Below, piece after piece: positions 12,156-22,947 of a stretch of 64,000 bases of DNA (its first letter is position 1; every line of letters starts with the position of its first letter). A program made the position numbers and the translations under genes. Location: positions 512,913,225 through 512,977,224 of the forward strand of contig NC_058518.1 of the NCBI RefSeq assembly GCF_904849725.1, written 5' to 3'. The DNA comes from Hordeum vulgare subsp. vulgare. Its lineage: Eukaryota; Streptophyta; Magnoliopsida; Poales; Poaceae. The notes under the pieces were generated by a model. That model was given only the letters and a program-made list of their open reading frames with translations. It was not told the DNA's origin and did not search any database.

Positions 12156-12317
12156 CTCCCTTCGTTCTTAAATATAAGACATTTTAGAGATTTTATTATG
12201 AAACTACATACGGAACAAAATGAATGAATCTAGACTCTAAAATATGTCTATATACATCTGTATGTGCTAGTTAATAGTAAAATCTTTAAAAAATCTTGTA
12301 TTTAAAAACGAAGGGAA
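12156..12317. mobile_element. Stowaway MITE
   Basis: Ends CTCCCTTCGTTCTTAAATAT and TTGTATTTAAAAACGAAGGG with TA flanks at 12154-12155 and 12318-12319; the family interior GAACAAAATGAATGAATC is present. Confidence 0.8.
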
Positions 12318-12330
12318 TAAGAGTAGTACA

Positions 12331-12350
12331 TATGCATGCATGCATGCATG
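12331..12350. repeat. GCAT tetranucleotide microsatellite
   Basis: About four to five consecutive ATGC units. Similar short ATGC runs occur near 9999-10013, 12590, 18590 and 57430, so this tetranucleotide is common in the window. Confidence 0.8.
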
Positions 12351-13139
12351 GAAGACAAGTCTGGTCGAACAACGTGATGACCATGCAAGACAACTAAGCT
12401 AGTACGGTAGGTGTTTCTTGATCGCAAAGCAAAAGTGAACACTTGATAACGGCCGGTACTACCCAAAAGTGAACACTTGATACGTTCCGTCTATGACAAG
12501 AAGAAAAGGAAGAAGAACACGTACGCACAACTTAAAGTCGACGCTCAATGCAAGAAGCAAAGAGACAAGAGCAACACAAAGACGCATGCATGCACATGTA
12601 CATTACACCATACAAACAGATCGTTTGCGTCAAGTGACACTATTCAAAACTCTTCTTGATTATTGAGATGAGGCGAATATTTTGTCTCCGTTTCAAAAAA
12701 TAAATAAATCCAAACAAACAATTGAGTAAAGGTGACAGAGGGGTTGAGCAGGTAGTGTACCTTGAGCTCAAGGAACTTCTCGTAGCGAATTATCATGGAC
12801 AAATGAACCTTTGATCAGATCGATGCATGATGCATGCAATGATGGGATGGAATTGTGAACTCTCGGACATGGAACAGAAGGCGAGCGAGTGTGCAGGGCC
12901 AGGACTGAAGTACATATACATATGCAACCCAGAACCCACCCCGGCACTCGCATCGTACGTCTTTATCGCCGAGGAGTATCTACCTACGTCGTGGATCGGC
13001 CGGACTTTGCATATATGGCCCAATACATACATGGACATATGGTGGCTGGCAATGGCTCCATCCATCGCTAACATACAGCACGGAAAACCCTATTTGACGC
13101 ACCTTGTATCAAATAGTCGGACAAACGCACAGGGGCGTG
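12351..13139. other. Intergenic sequence without recognised genes
   Basis: Overlapping frames up to 115 codons exist on both strands (for example 12827-13174) but show no domain or splice logic. No element ends were seen. Confidence 0.35.
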
Positions 13140-15455
13140 ATCAAATGGGCCAGCCCATTTTCCTCTGCACGTAGTTTCGTTATTTACATTTTTTGTCCTT
13201 TTTTCGGTTTCGTTTTTTCCTTTTTTTTTTCTTTTTCTGTTTTATTTTTTTCTTTTCTTCGATGTTGATTTTTTTTAAATAAGTGTATGTTTGAAAATTG
13301 TTTTTGAAATTCATAAGATATCGTTGCTTTTATGAAATTGTTCTGAATTTCAAGTAAATGCCGTTTTTCAAATATATTCATAAATTGAAAAAATGTTTGG
13401 GATTTTACAGCAATGTTCAACATTTTCAAAAAAACTTGCGATTTCAGAAAAATGTTCCTTTTTTTCAAAAATATTATTGTTGCTTTTCCTTTTATTCATT
13501 GCTTTAGTTCGTAACAAATTTTCCTTTTTTCCAAAATGTGTCTATTTTTAAAAAAATGTTCGTCTTTCAAAAATTGTTATCCTATTAAAACAATTGCAGG
13601 TGTTTTCAATTTTCTTTTTCCTAAATTGGTCAGAGTTTTCAGAACATATTCTTGCTTTCCATTTTTTATAAAAAATGTTCCTGTTTCACAAAAAAAAAAG
13701 TTTCTCTTTTATAGTTTTTGTTCACAATTTTTTCTTTAAAATTTTATTCACCAATCCTAAAAATGTTCATGAAATTTAAAAAATGTTCTTTATTTTCTAT
13801 ATATGTTTTCCTTTTCAAAAAATGTACGTAAGTTCTAAAACTGTTTGTGTTTCAAAAAGTGTACATAAGTTGAATAATTGTTCCTCCTTCAAAATTTCAT
13901 TAAAAAATTCAGAAAATGTTTCTTTTTCACAAATTGGTCACAATTTTTAAAAAATATTCTTATAATATTACTGTTATATGAAAAATGTCTCTTTTTCAAA
14001 ATTTATTCAAAAATTGGAAACCTGTTCCAATTTTGTTCACCAATTCTAAAAATATTCATGATTTGCAAATGTCTGAGAATTTTAAAAATTGTCCTTCTTT
14101 TCCTAAAAATTGTTTGCCTTTTCAAAAAGTGTACGTCAGTTCAAAAATGCCCCTGTTTCAAAAAGTGTACATAAGTTCAAAAATGATCCCGCTTAAAAAA
14201 TTATTTACAAATTAAAAGAAAATGTTCTTTTATTTCATAAATTGGTCGATATTTTAATAAATATTCTTGTTTCCACACTTTCATAAAAAATGTTCCTGTT
14301 ATACGTATTTTTTTCTCTTATTTAGAACGTTGTTCACCAATTGAAAAGTTGTTCAAATTTTGTTCTCCAATTTTAAAAATGTTCTTCATTCTATAAAATA
14401 TATTTACTTTTATAAAATGGACATAAGTACAAAGAATGTTCATGTTCAAAAATTGTTCATAAGTTTAAAAAATGTTCCCGCTTCAAAAACTATTTACAAA
14501 TTTTTTTAAATGTTCCCTTTGTCATATATTTGTCACAATTTTCAAAAATAAATCTTGTTTTAGCATTTTTATAAAAAATTGTACTGTTTATAAGAAAATT
14601 TTCTATTTTTAAAAATTTATTCAAAAATTGAGAACTTGTTACAATTTTTTTCAACAATTCTAATAATGTTTGGGAACTTTTTAAAATTAATCTTCTTTCT
14701 CTAAAAAATGTATGCCTTTTCTACTAGTTTACATCTGTTCAGAAAATGTCAGTGTTTCAAAAAGTGTACATAAGTTGAAAAAATGTTTTCACTTCAAAAA
14801 TAGTTTACATATTTCAAAAAATGTAATGTTTTGCATTAATTGGTTGAATTTAAAAAAAATGTTGTTATTTTCACACTTTTATAAAAATGTTCTTGTTTTA
14901 CATAAAATGTTTCTCTTTTTTAAAGTCCGTTCACCAATTGAAAAGCTGTTCAAACTTTGCTCACCAATTTTTAAAATGTTCAAGAATTTTATAAAATGTT
15001 CTACATTTTCAGAATTATGTTTACCTTTTCAAGGAATGTACGTAAGTTCCAAAAATGTTCATGTTTCAAAAAGTATACATAAGTTGAAAAAAAGTTCCCG
15101 CTTCAAAAATTGTTTACAAATCATTTAACAAGTACTTTTTGAAAAAATCTTCTATGCTTTAAGACGATCCTGTTTTCAAACTTGTTGCGTTTTTGGAAAT
15201 TCTTCTGAAATTCAAAAAAAAAATCTATTTATAATTTTTATCTGTAAATACAACAGCTGATTAAGTTTCAGAAACTCAAAAAAATTCAAAACATAAAACC
15301 TTTTAGGAATAAGAGAAAAAGAAACACAAAAGAAAATAAAGAATAAGACAAAAAAAGTAAAAAGGAAATAAATAAATAGCAAAAAAAAACGAGCTCGTTA
15401 CCTGGCTAGCCCAGTCGCCTATTAGCGGCGGCGGCCCAGTAGCTTGCCTGTGTGA
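13140..15455. repeat. A+T-rich element containing a ~305-bp diverged tandem array
   Basis: The block is dominated by TTCAAAAATGTTC-like words, but these are organised into a longer unit. Four anchors recur in the same order in five copies: TAAATTGGTCA-like (13622, 13928, 14236, 14523, 14833), CATTTTTATAAAAAATGTTC-like (about 13660, 13970, 14275, 14561, 14875), TTCACCAATTCTAAAAATG-like (13748, 14036, 14366, 14654, 14960) and GTGTACATAAGTTG-like (13859, 14165, 14455, 14764, 15070). Spacings are 286-330 bp and average near 305. The array spans about 13560-15130. Flanks TGGGCCAGCCCA at 13147 and TGGCTAGCCCA at 15403 are roughly inverted, suggesting one transposon, perhaps a Mutator-like one. The open frames inside are low-complexity and not genes. 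Confidence 0.7.
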
Positions 15456-15460
15456 ATGTA

Positions 15461-15491
15461 TCCTATTGGATGTTGAATGCGTCCAATAGGA
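15461..15491. other. Perfect 10-bp inverted repeat (hairpin)
   Basis: TCCTATTGGA at 15461-15470 and TCCAATAGGA at 15482-15491 pair perfectly around an 11-nt loop, just outside the right flank of the array element. No T-run follows, so it is not an obvious terminator. Confidence 0.75.
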
Positions 15492-15774
15492 GGTCCCAAC
15501 ACAGTATCATACCTACCTACAAACGTACCACATACTTGACCATGCATGCATATATAATGGTCCATCCATATAGATGCAGATGCAGATGCAGATGGGCGCG
15601 GTGCCCGATTGATTCAACAGCAAGCTAGCTAGGCTTTTTTTGAGTCCAGCAAGCTATCTAGTGCGCGCCGATGCAGCAACAGCAAAGTTTTCATGTGTGC
15701 TACTAATTCAAGGCTGATCTTTGGGGCTGGCACCGCACACGTCCGCGTAGAACAAGCTTGAATTTGAAAAAATG

Positions 15775-16520
15775 TTGAACAAGCATTTAGAAAGTGTTAG
15801 ACAAAGCATTTGAAGAATCTTAAATATGTATAGAAAAATGTAGATCATGTATTAAAAAATGATGCCATTTCTCAATAATGTATATAAAAATGTTGATCAA
15901 GTATTTGGAAAAATGTTGATCAAGTATTTGGAAAAATGTTCTACAAGTATTTGAAAAATGTTAATCAAGCATTTAAATGTTATGTGTGTATAGTTATGGT
16001 AACCATGTAAGTGAAAAATGGTAATCAGGCATTTAACATATGTTATGCGTGTATAGGAAAAATGTTGACCACGTATTAAAAAATGGTAAATTTTTATCGT
16101 GTATACAAAAATGGTGAACATGTTTTAAAAAATATTAATCAAGCATCTGGTAAATGTTAAATGTGTATAGCAAAAATATTTTCCATGTGTTCAAAAAATG
16201 TTAATATTGCATTTAGAAAATTTTAATCAAGCATTTGAAATATATGTTAAATGTGCATAGGAAAAATGTTGATCATGTATTAGAAAATGTTAATTTTGTA
16301 TTTGAAAACTATTAATCAAACATGTGTATAGGAAAATTCTTGAGCATGTACTAAAAAATGTATCTTGTATTTGAGAAATGTTAATCAAGTATTTAATTTT
16401 GTTCAAATGTGTAGAAATCAATATTGACCATATATTAAACATCGTTAAATTTGCGTTTAAAAAATGTTAAACATATAACAGTAAACTGTTGTTCACATAT
16501 ACAAAAAATGTACAATGAAA
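15775..16520. repeat. Second degenerate A+T-rich repeat (AAAAATGTTGATC type)
   Basis: Words such as GTGTATAGGAAAAATGTTGA, CATGTATTAAAAAATG and AATCAAGCATTTGAAA recur at irregular 70-110-bp spacing (anchors near 16049, 16159, 16253, 16322, 16405). The unit differs from the 305-bp array, although both are built from AAAATGTT. A purine-rich tract (16510-16820) follows. No gene is present. Confidence 0.6.
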
Positions 16521-16839
16521 AAAAGCAAAGAAAACCAAAAAAAGAAACTAGAAAAAGAAATGATAATAAAACCAAGGAATCAAATGCAGAAAAATGGGAA
16601 AACAAAATAAAAATCAGGGAAGAAAGAAGAAAAGAAACAAAAGAAAATGAATATGTATTGAAACCAGGTACATGATATACGTGATCTTCTAATAAAAAAA
16701 CCAAGAAACAAAATAAGAAAACCAAACAGAAAAGAAAAGAAATGGGAGAAAAGAAAAAACCCGGAGAATACCGAATAGAGATGAATTAAAAAAAACTGTA
16801 AAACCAGGAAAAGAAAACGAACCATTATAAAAGCCATCG

Positions 16840-18119
16840 CTGTCTATTTCTAGTAGGTCGCACACTTTGTAGTAGACACAATTACGATGGCGGCCCAATG
16901 GCTAGCTGCAGGCAATAAGGATACATGTGATCTTCTAATAAGCATATTAATTTTGTTCGAATCAAACGCCTCATCCGTCAATGTATGAGTCGGGAAAATT
17001 TCAAAATATATAAATTGCTATGATAGTGATGGTCAAAGTTATATGAAATAGGATACGAATGAGGAGGCCATAGACCCGCCATCAACTCAGCAAGCCTCAC
17101 GGGGTCCTACTATGTCGCCAAAATAGAAAGAACAACTGAGCATAGTCTGGTGGTGTTACGTACATGCACACGCCCATGCCGACGTCGGCGAGCTCGATGA
17201 AGCCGTCAGTTTTCATGGGGCCGTATCTTGCCTCAATGTCGTGACCACACAACCCTACTCGAAGAGGTATGAAATCGCGCCGCCACCGTTGTCGTCATGG
17301 CCTGACAATCCCAAACCCTAGGTTCGAGCGAGCCTGACAGGTGCTTGCGGGCGGAAACATGGACCTGTGATGCAAACGATTTGGGGCAAGTGTGGCATGC
17401 AGACGACCTAGGCACTTGTGCGTTGGGCGCAATGTGAGCGACCTCCATCAGGTTGGGACCAACCGATAGAAGCTGCGATTACCAGTTGAGTTGAGAGAAA
17501 AATAGGTAGGGAAGAACAGTCGATGTGACAAAAGGCTCGCAAAGTTTTAAATCGGGCAAAATGGATGAAATCTCACTAAACGGGGTAATTAGTATTAAAA
17601 AAAAGTTAAAATACAGGGTAAAAATCGGAATTCACTCTAAATTTTATCTCGTTATCTATAATCTGAGTTTGCGGCCATGTATAAAAAAAAATGAAGGGAG
17701 TACATTTTATTAGTTGAATTTATGATCAATGTTTACCCAAACTACGAGGAAGATTAGTAACCCAGCCGGACGAATAACACGCAACCTAGATACTCGTACT
17801 TTACATGATGAATGCACTTATGAGCATTGAGATTTGACCTGATCGGTACCAGCTTAATTAGGCTATACAATTTGGGGACACAACTTGTCTTATCCGGCAC
17901 TTGGTCGGCGCCGGCTGGCCGGGGAATCTTATTGCCGACTTTTATTTTGCTTTTGTTTGCAACAACCTTATTGCCGAAACACACACAACACAAGCTATAT
18001 AGCACGCTCATGTATACATCCAGCATTAGTTGTATTCTTTTTTTGACCGGGTCATTGCTTCTACTCTCTTTGATCAAATCTTGCTTCGTAGTGAGATTTG
18101 CGTGTGTTTGCTGGTGCAG
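16840..18119. other. Intergenic region upstream of the GDSL pseudogene
   Basis: No convincing gene. Minus-strand frames at 17233-17448 and 17754-18287 have no known motif. A degraded Stowaway end (AAAAATGAAGGGAGTA) lies at about 17688-17702. The first exon of the GDSL gene, with the signal peptide, should lie here but no signal-peptide-like frame ending at a donor site could be found. Confidence 0.35.
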
Positions 18120-19126
18120 ATGACGAGGTAAAGCCGGTGCCGCCGCCGGCCATGCATGTTCGTGTTTGGCGACGGGGCGCTGGACGTAGGTAACAATGGG
18201 TACATGCCCGTCGTAGAGACGGAGGAGGGGTTCCCGCCTCAAGTCTCCCGATCTAGCAGCGGCAGGTTCAGCAACGGGGCTACACAAGTGCCAAACACAT
18301 CATACACATACCTCTCTTCTCCCTTCATCGCCAACCATGTTTGTTTGATTGGTTGGTTTCATTGTGTCCAGCAACGTCTATCGGATTCCAGCAGAGCCCT
18401 CCAGCTTACTTGTCGCTTCACGGTGGGGTCAACATGTGGGGTGCCAACTACGCCTCCGCAGGTGCCGGGATTCGAAAATCCACTAGGTGTTTTGTATCCA
18501 TTTCTCAAAAAAAAAAATGCATGAATCGATGAAATTGCACTCGTGCAAAATCAAATCAGCAACAATCCAAATAGAGATGAAATGTGAGATGCATGCATGT
18601 AGAACGGAGAGCGGTGCATCTCGTTGTGGGATCAACTCGCGTACTTGAGGGACACAAGGGCGCAGATGCATGGAAGCAAAGATTGCGGACGACGCCAAGT
18701 TGCGAGAGGTCCTGTCCAAGTCGGTCTTCCTCCTCAGCATCGGCAGCCAGGACCTCGACCCGACATGGAACCACAACCTCGTCTACCCGTCGCCGCAGAC
18801 CGAGCTACGGGGAGGCCGTCACGTCCCTCTACGACATGGGTGCCAAGAAGCTGGCCATCATCAACGTCGGTCTCATCGGCTGCATTCCACCGCCCCCCAA
18901 CAACGGCGGTTGTGATCAGACCTTGAACGACCGGGCCATCGCCTTCAACGCCGCACTCAAGACCCTCATGGCCGGCATCGCATCTAAGAAGCCAGACTTC
19001 TCCTACTCCATCGGCAACTACCATGACTTCACCGTTGCCGTCTTTGCCAACCCAGCGGATTACGGTAACCCGTCGACACATACTTGATCATGAGAGGCCG
19101 GCAACAGATTTATGCCTTGTTGTTTG

Positions 19127-19169
<43 letters not shown>

Positions 19170-19378
19170 GTGTTGTTGTTATGCGTGTAGGGATGGTGAA
19201 TATGGGATCGTGCAACAAGTGGGGCTACCCGGACGGCGACAACCCGGACGAGTACTGGTTATGGGACCCAGAGTTCATGACGGACAAGGCGGCAAAGCTG
19301 ACGGCCGCCGCCTTCTATTACGGGCCACCGAAGTACACCACGCCGATGACCTTCAAGGCACTGCTGGAGATGAAATAA
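18120..19378 (+). pseudogene. GDSL-type esterase/lipase-like gene, damaged, four recognisable exons
   Basis: Exons fit at about 18120-18277, 18372-18486, 18603-19064 and 19191-19378, with AG and GT borders at nearly all junctions. Block I reads FVFGDGALDVGNN, later blocks include IGFQQSPPAYLSL, GANYASAGAGI, LSKSVFLLSIGSQDL and YDMGAKKLAIINVG, and the C-terminus ends with stop TAA at 19376-19378. This order is that of plant extracellular GDSL enzymes. The nucleophile Ser of the GDS motif is Gly, and the terminal D-x-x-H is replaced by DPEF, so the catalytic Ser and His are both absent. Three frame breaks occur: an extra CATG at 18155-18158, an extra CATG at 18669-18672, and a 2-bp loss near 18805. 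Part of the conserved stretch after GRFSNG and the first exon are missing. It is probably a pseudogene of an already non-catalytic family member. Confidence 0.8.
19128..19166. repeat. (TA)n microsatellite in the last intron of the GDSL pseudogene
   Basis: About 19 uninterrupted TA units, lying between the donor at 19065 and the acceptor at 19189-19190. Confidence 0.95.
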
Positions 19379-19962
19379 TCGTATTGTTGTTTGACTTGTA
19401 TTATTATTTGTCCACTGTAATTGTGGTTGTGGCTCGCTAAGCAACTGGAACGAAATGCAACGCCCCGGAGAATAAAATTAGGTTATTCTGACGTACAACG
19501 TATGATGAATGAATAAGATAATGTGTCAAAATACCAATGGCATGTTTGAATCTAACGAGATAATGGTGTTGCGGGTAGGGAATGGTTGTGATTATTTGAT
19601 TTTCCAAGATGGTGATCCTAGTCGAAAGAACTGTGCCTGATCAAATCGCTTGGCCGGGGAAGGGAACCTTAGTATTGATAGGATGGACTGCCCCACTTTG
19701 CCAAGCATGGAAACACAAAAACTATGTCATCGTCGTCCTGGGTTGTCTATGTAGTCATGGAGCTCACCGCCGTCGATGGGATGAGGAAGAATGGATCAAC
19801 CGGCGAATTAGGTCGAGTTTTTAACTGTCTCGCCCTACTGTCCTTCTTCTCTCCCTCCAAGAGCTTCTTGCGCTACTATCCTGGAGGGTGAGCTTTTTCG
19901 CATTCATCATTGCAGTCCCTCGTTCACTTCCATTTAATTATGCACCACTTACTGAAGTATTA

Positions 19963-20326
19963 GAGGGTGTTTGGATCAATAGAGACTAGAGACTAGAGAC
20001 TAGTAGTAGTCACCTTTAGTCAGTAAACCTCCAAACACCCCTGACTAATGGGTGACTAAAACTAATTTAGTCCCTAGTCACCCCATCCTCAACTTTTACT
20101 GACTAAAGTCTCTTCTCTAATTAATTGGCGGGCCCATCCTGTTGCGGGCTCATCCTCCCATGCGGGCACGCCAATGGAAGGGAGATAAATGTAAGGAAGA
20201 GAGAATAATTTAATACTGAGACATTTAATGCTGACTAGTAATAGTCACCTTCCAAACAGGGCCTGACTACAAACTTCTAGTCTGACTACTACTAGTCACA
20301 TGACTAGAGAGTATCCAAACACCCTC
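19963..20326. mobile_element. Tourist/Harbinger-type MITE (364 bp)
   Basis: Perfect inverted ends GAGGGTGTTTGGAT and ATCCAAACACCCTC are flanked by TTA at 19960-19962 and 20327-20329. GACTAGAGACTAGAGACTAG near the left end is a short tandem repeat mirrored by CTAGTCACATGACTAG at the right. No coding capacity. Confidence 0.9.
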
Positions 20327-20329
20327 TTA

Positions 20330-20848
20330 GTCATAGTGGTGGTATCTTAGCTACTGTAGTAACATATACTCGGGAATAGCAAACATGCTGATGTGGTAGA
20401 GAATTAAAGAAGAAATAGAAGGTTAAAGTAACGTAGATACCGTATCATGTTAAATGCAATGCTACTAAATAAGATCATCTATGATAAGACTGGCCATAAT
20501 GGGAGTAATTTAGGTAGTATCATGTACTTGGAACTAGCAAACATGCTGATGTGACACACAATTAAAGAAGAAAGAGAGGGTTGGTGTAACATAGGTAGAT
20601 ACCATAACATGTTAAATGTTATGCTACTATGTGTCATGCATGTCAATAAATGAGGTCATCTATGATACTAGTTTACGATATTATGCATTATGGAGGTGGT
20701 ATCATACAATAATATTATATGCATGATACTATTATATGATACTCCCCATTATGGCCAGCCTAATAGTTTATGATGCTATACACTATAAAGGTATCATCAT
20801 ACAATAGTATCATATGCTACTATATGTTACTCCCCACTATGGCTAGCC
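20330..20848. mobile_element. Tourist-like MITE (outer copy, interrupted)
   Basis: The left side begins TCATAGTGGTGGTATC and the right side ends ACTCCCCACTATGGCTAGCC, followed by TTA at 20849-20851. The left terminus directly abuts the TTA duplication of the preceding element and seems to lack the GGCTAGC part of the terminal repeat. A related element is inserted at 20488-20760. Confidence 0.65.
20488..20760. mobile_element. Tourist-like MITE nested in a relative (273 bp)
   Basis: Ends GACTGGCCATAATGGGAGTA and TACTCCCCATTATGGCCAGCC are inverted repeats, flanked by TAA at 20485-20487 and 20761-20763. The interior resembles the host element (AGCAAACATGCTGATGTG occurs in both), so this is insertion of a family member into its own kind. 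Confidence 0.8.
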
Positions 20849-21118
20849 TTAGGATTTAACAAGTCGGACTAATCAAAGCGTAGGTTACAAAGAGAATATT
20901 GTATTATTTTTGTGCATTTTTTTGCTACCGCATAGTCGAAGGAAAAATAAAGATGCGGATCGGAGCAGGCCTTTGCCCCTCGCAGGGCACTAATTTTCTA
21001 TGGCCCAATCAAAGGAAGAAAAATGTGGAGCAGGCTCTCCTTGACTGCACGGCTTAAAAGCTGGCAGATCTTACTTCAAGTCAGGCCGACTGGCGACTGC
21101 AGGTGAACTAATACCATA

Positions 21119-21262
21119 ATCCCTTCGTTCTTAAATATAATCTTTTTAAGATATTTTATTAAAAGACAACGTACGAATGTATATAGAGATACTTTAGAAT
21201 ATAGTTTCATTCATTTTGCTCTGTAAATCTTTTAAAAGAATTACATTTAGGAACAAAGGAAG
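21119..21262. mobile_element. Stowaway MITE, diverged
   Basis: Ends CCCTTCGTTCTTAAATATAA and TTACATTTAGGAACAAAGGAAG, with TA on the right at 21263-21264. Confidence 0.7.
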
Positions 21263-21269
21263 TACTGTA

Positions 21270-22395
21270 GTGCTTCCTTTACTTATAGAATAGTGATAAC
21301 TTACCACAGGTGCCATACAAATTATTCCCTTATGATCTTATATTAGTTTACACAGGTAGTAAGTTTCATTTGAGAAATACAACATAAGTCATATTGATTG
21401 TTACCGCCATGCCAAAATGATGAAAATATGGAATGTCTGAAGTTGAACAACCGGCCGAACAACATATGTTTACATGGTTAGGATGACAATGATATTCTCA
21501 ACCGATTAATTAATTAGGATCCAAGTTTAGATTTAACATTGGTGTTTGTATTTTTAAAAATTTATTTCAGACCTTCCGATGATGTGCAATCATTGGAGTA
21601 GACATTCCCTTAGGCATCTATGGCAATTTCGTCTTTCAACGTGATGCGCCGGTTCAGTCTTTTCAAGATGTTTTTAGGAGAAGGGTGTGCATGCATGCGT
21701 TCATAGGGATGGGCGTATGTGCATAGTCTGAATATCTGCTTTCTATCGTCACGGACGAACCCAAGTACAGCCGAGTGGGGGCTCAGTCCCCCATTCAAAA
21801 TTTTGAATTCCCTTTGTATATGTGCATATTTTGAAAGAAAAGACTTCAAAGTCAGCACATTTATAGAAGATGTGCCCCTAGTCAAATGATGTGCCCCCAT
21901 TCAGAATTTTGTCTGGGTCCGCCCCTGTGTATCGTGTTAAAAAGAAAAAAATGAACAACCTGCCTTAATTTGGACAACTAAGATCCCCTGAGCCACAAAT
22001 CAAGTTAATCAATAAAATTTATCGGACTTCATGAGGAATTTTGGAAAAAATTAAATGATAAGGGCCTCTATGGATACTATTACTAGGCAGAAAGTCACAA
22101 TGATTATGTCGGTTGCTTCTTTCATTTCATCTTCCCCTCTTCTCGCTGCTATTACAGGCTCGAGCCACGAAAATTTACTACTAGTTTCTAGGTTCTAGCC
22201 CATCTTTACCCAGTGTCTACCATCGAGCATGTTGTTTATCCGTTTCAACCCTTGTAACGAGAAGTTAAAAACCTGTCTTTCATTTTCATTCAAGATTCTG
22301 ACTTTTACCATATATAAAAATATATAATGCACGTTGAGATCGATTCGACCTGACCAAGCAACTTAATTACTGAAAAAGGCTTTTGCCCGAATATT
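21270..22395. other. Intergenic sequence with short repeat fragments
   Basis: No gene. A fragment GGGTGTGCATGCATGCGTTC (21684-21703) resembles the segment near 37136-37180, probably pieces of one dispersed repeat. CTGGGTCCGCCCCTG near 21912 looks like the end of a DNA transposon, but its partner end was not found. Confidence 0.35.
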
Positions 22396-22396
22396 G

Positions 22397-22797
22397 CTTT
22401 TGGCTCCCGAGCTCACTTGAGGTCTTTAAATTTAAACTTTAAATTCAGTGAAAATTTGTATTTTAATGTTTCAAAAAATTCTGAAAAAAAATACATAGAT
22501 AAATGAAGATATAATACATAAGTGTGTAAATTTTCAGAACAAAATACATTGAAATGAGGGCTGTGCAAAAAAGACAAATCTGAGGCTGTTTAACACATGT
22601 TACTACTCATCATTTCAGACCATGAATTTGTCTTTTTTGTACAGATCACGTTTTAAAGTATTTTGACCTGAAATTTTACACACATGTCGGTTACATCCTT
22701 ACATACATGCATATTTTTTTCATAATTTTTTGAACCATAAAAATTTGAAATTGAATTTTTCAAAAATAAAGGCCTCCATGGCTCCCGGGAGCCAAAA
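22397..22797. mobile_element. Foldback-type MITE with GGCTCCCG ends
   Basis: CTTTTGGCTCCCGAGCTCAC at 22397 mirrors GGCTCCCGGGAGCCAAAA ending at 22797. Inner words are also mirrored (GACAAATCTGAGG against CATGAATTTGTC; AAATTTTCAGAACAAAATAC against AGTATTTTGACCTGAAATTTT). No clear target duplication was found, so the superfamily is unknown. Confidence 0.6.
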
Positions 22798-22947
22798 CGC
22801 CATTCTCGCTTTTGCCCCGCTTTATAAATAAATCAACGAACCACATGCAACAAGCATACAATCCAACACCACACACACTCAAGGTAGATACAAGGGGTTG
22901 ACGGTCAGCAACAACAAAACTCAACGACCCAGGTAACTCCAAAGCGG

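Noticed and set aside
13184..15128. Several frames of 67-138 codons rich in Phe, Lys and Ser
   Set aside because: They reflect the A+T-rich 305-bp tandem array, with no start context or conserved domain.
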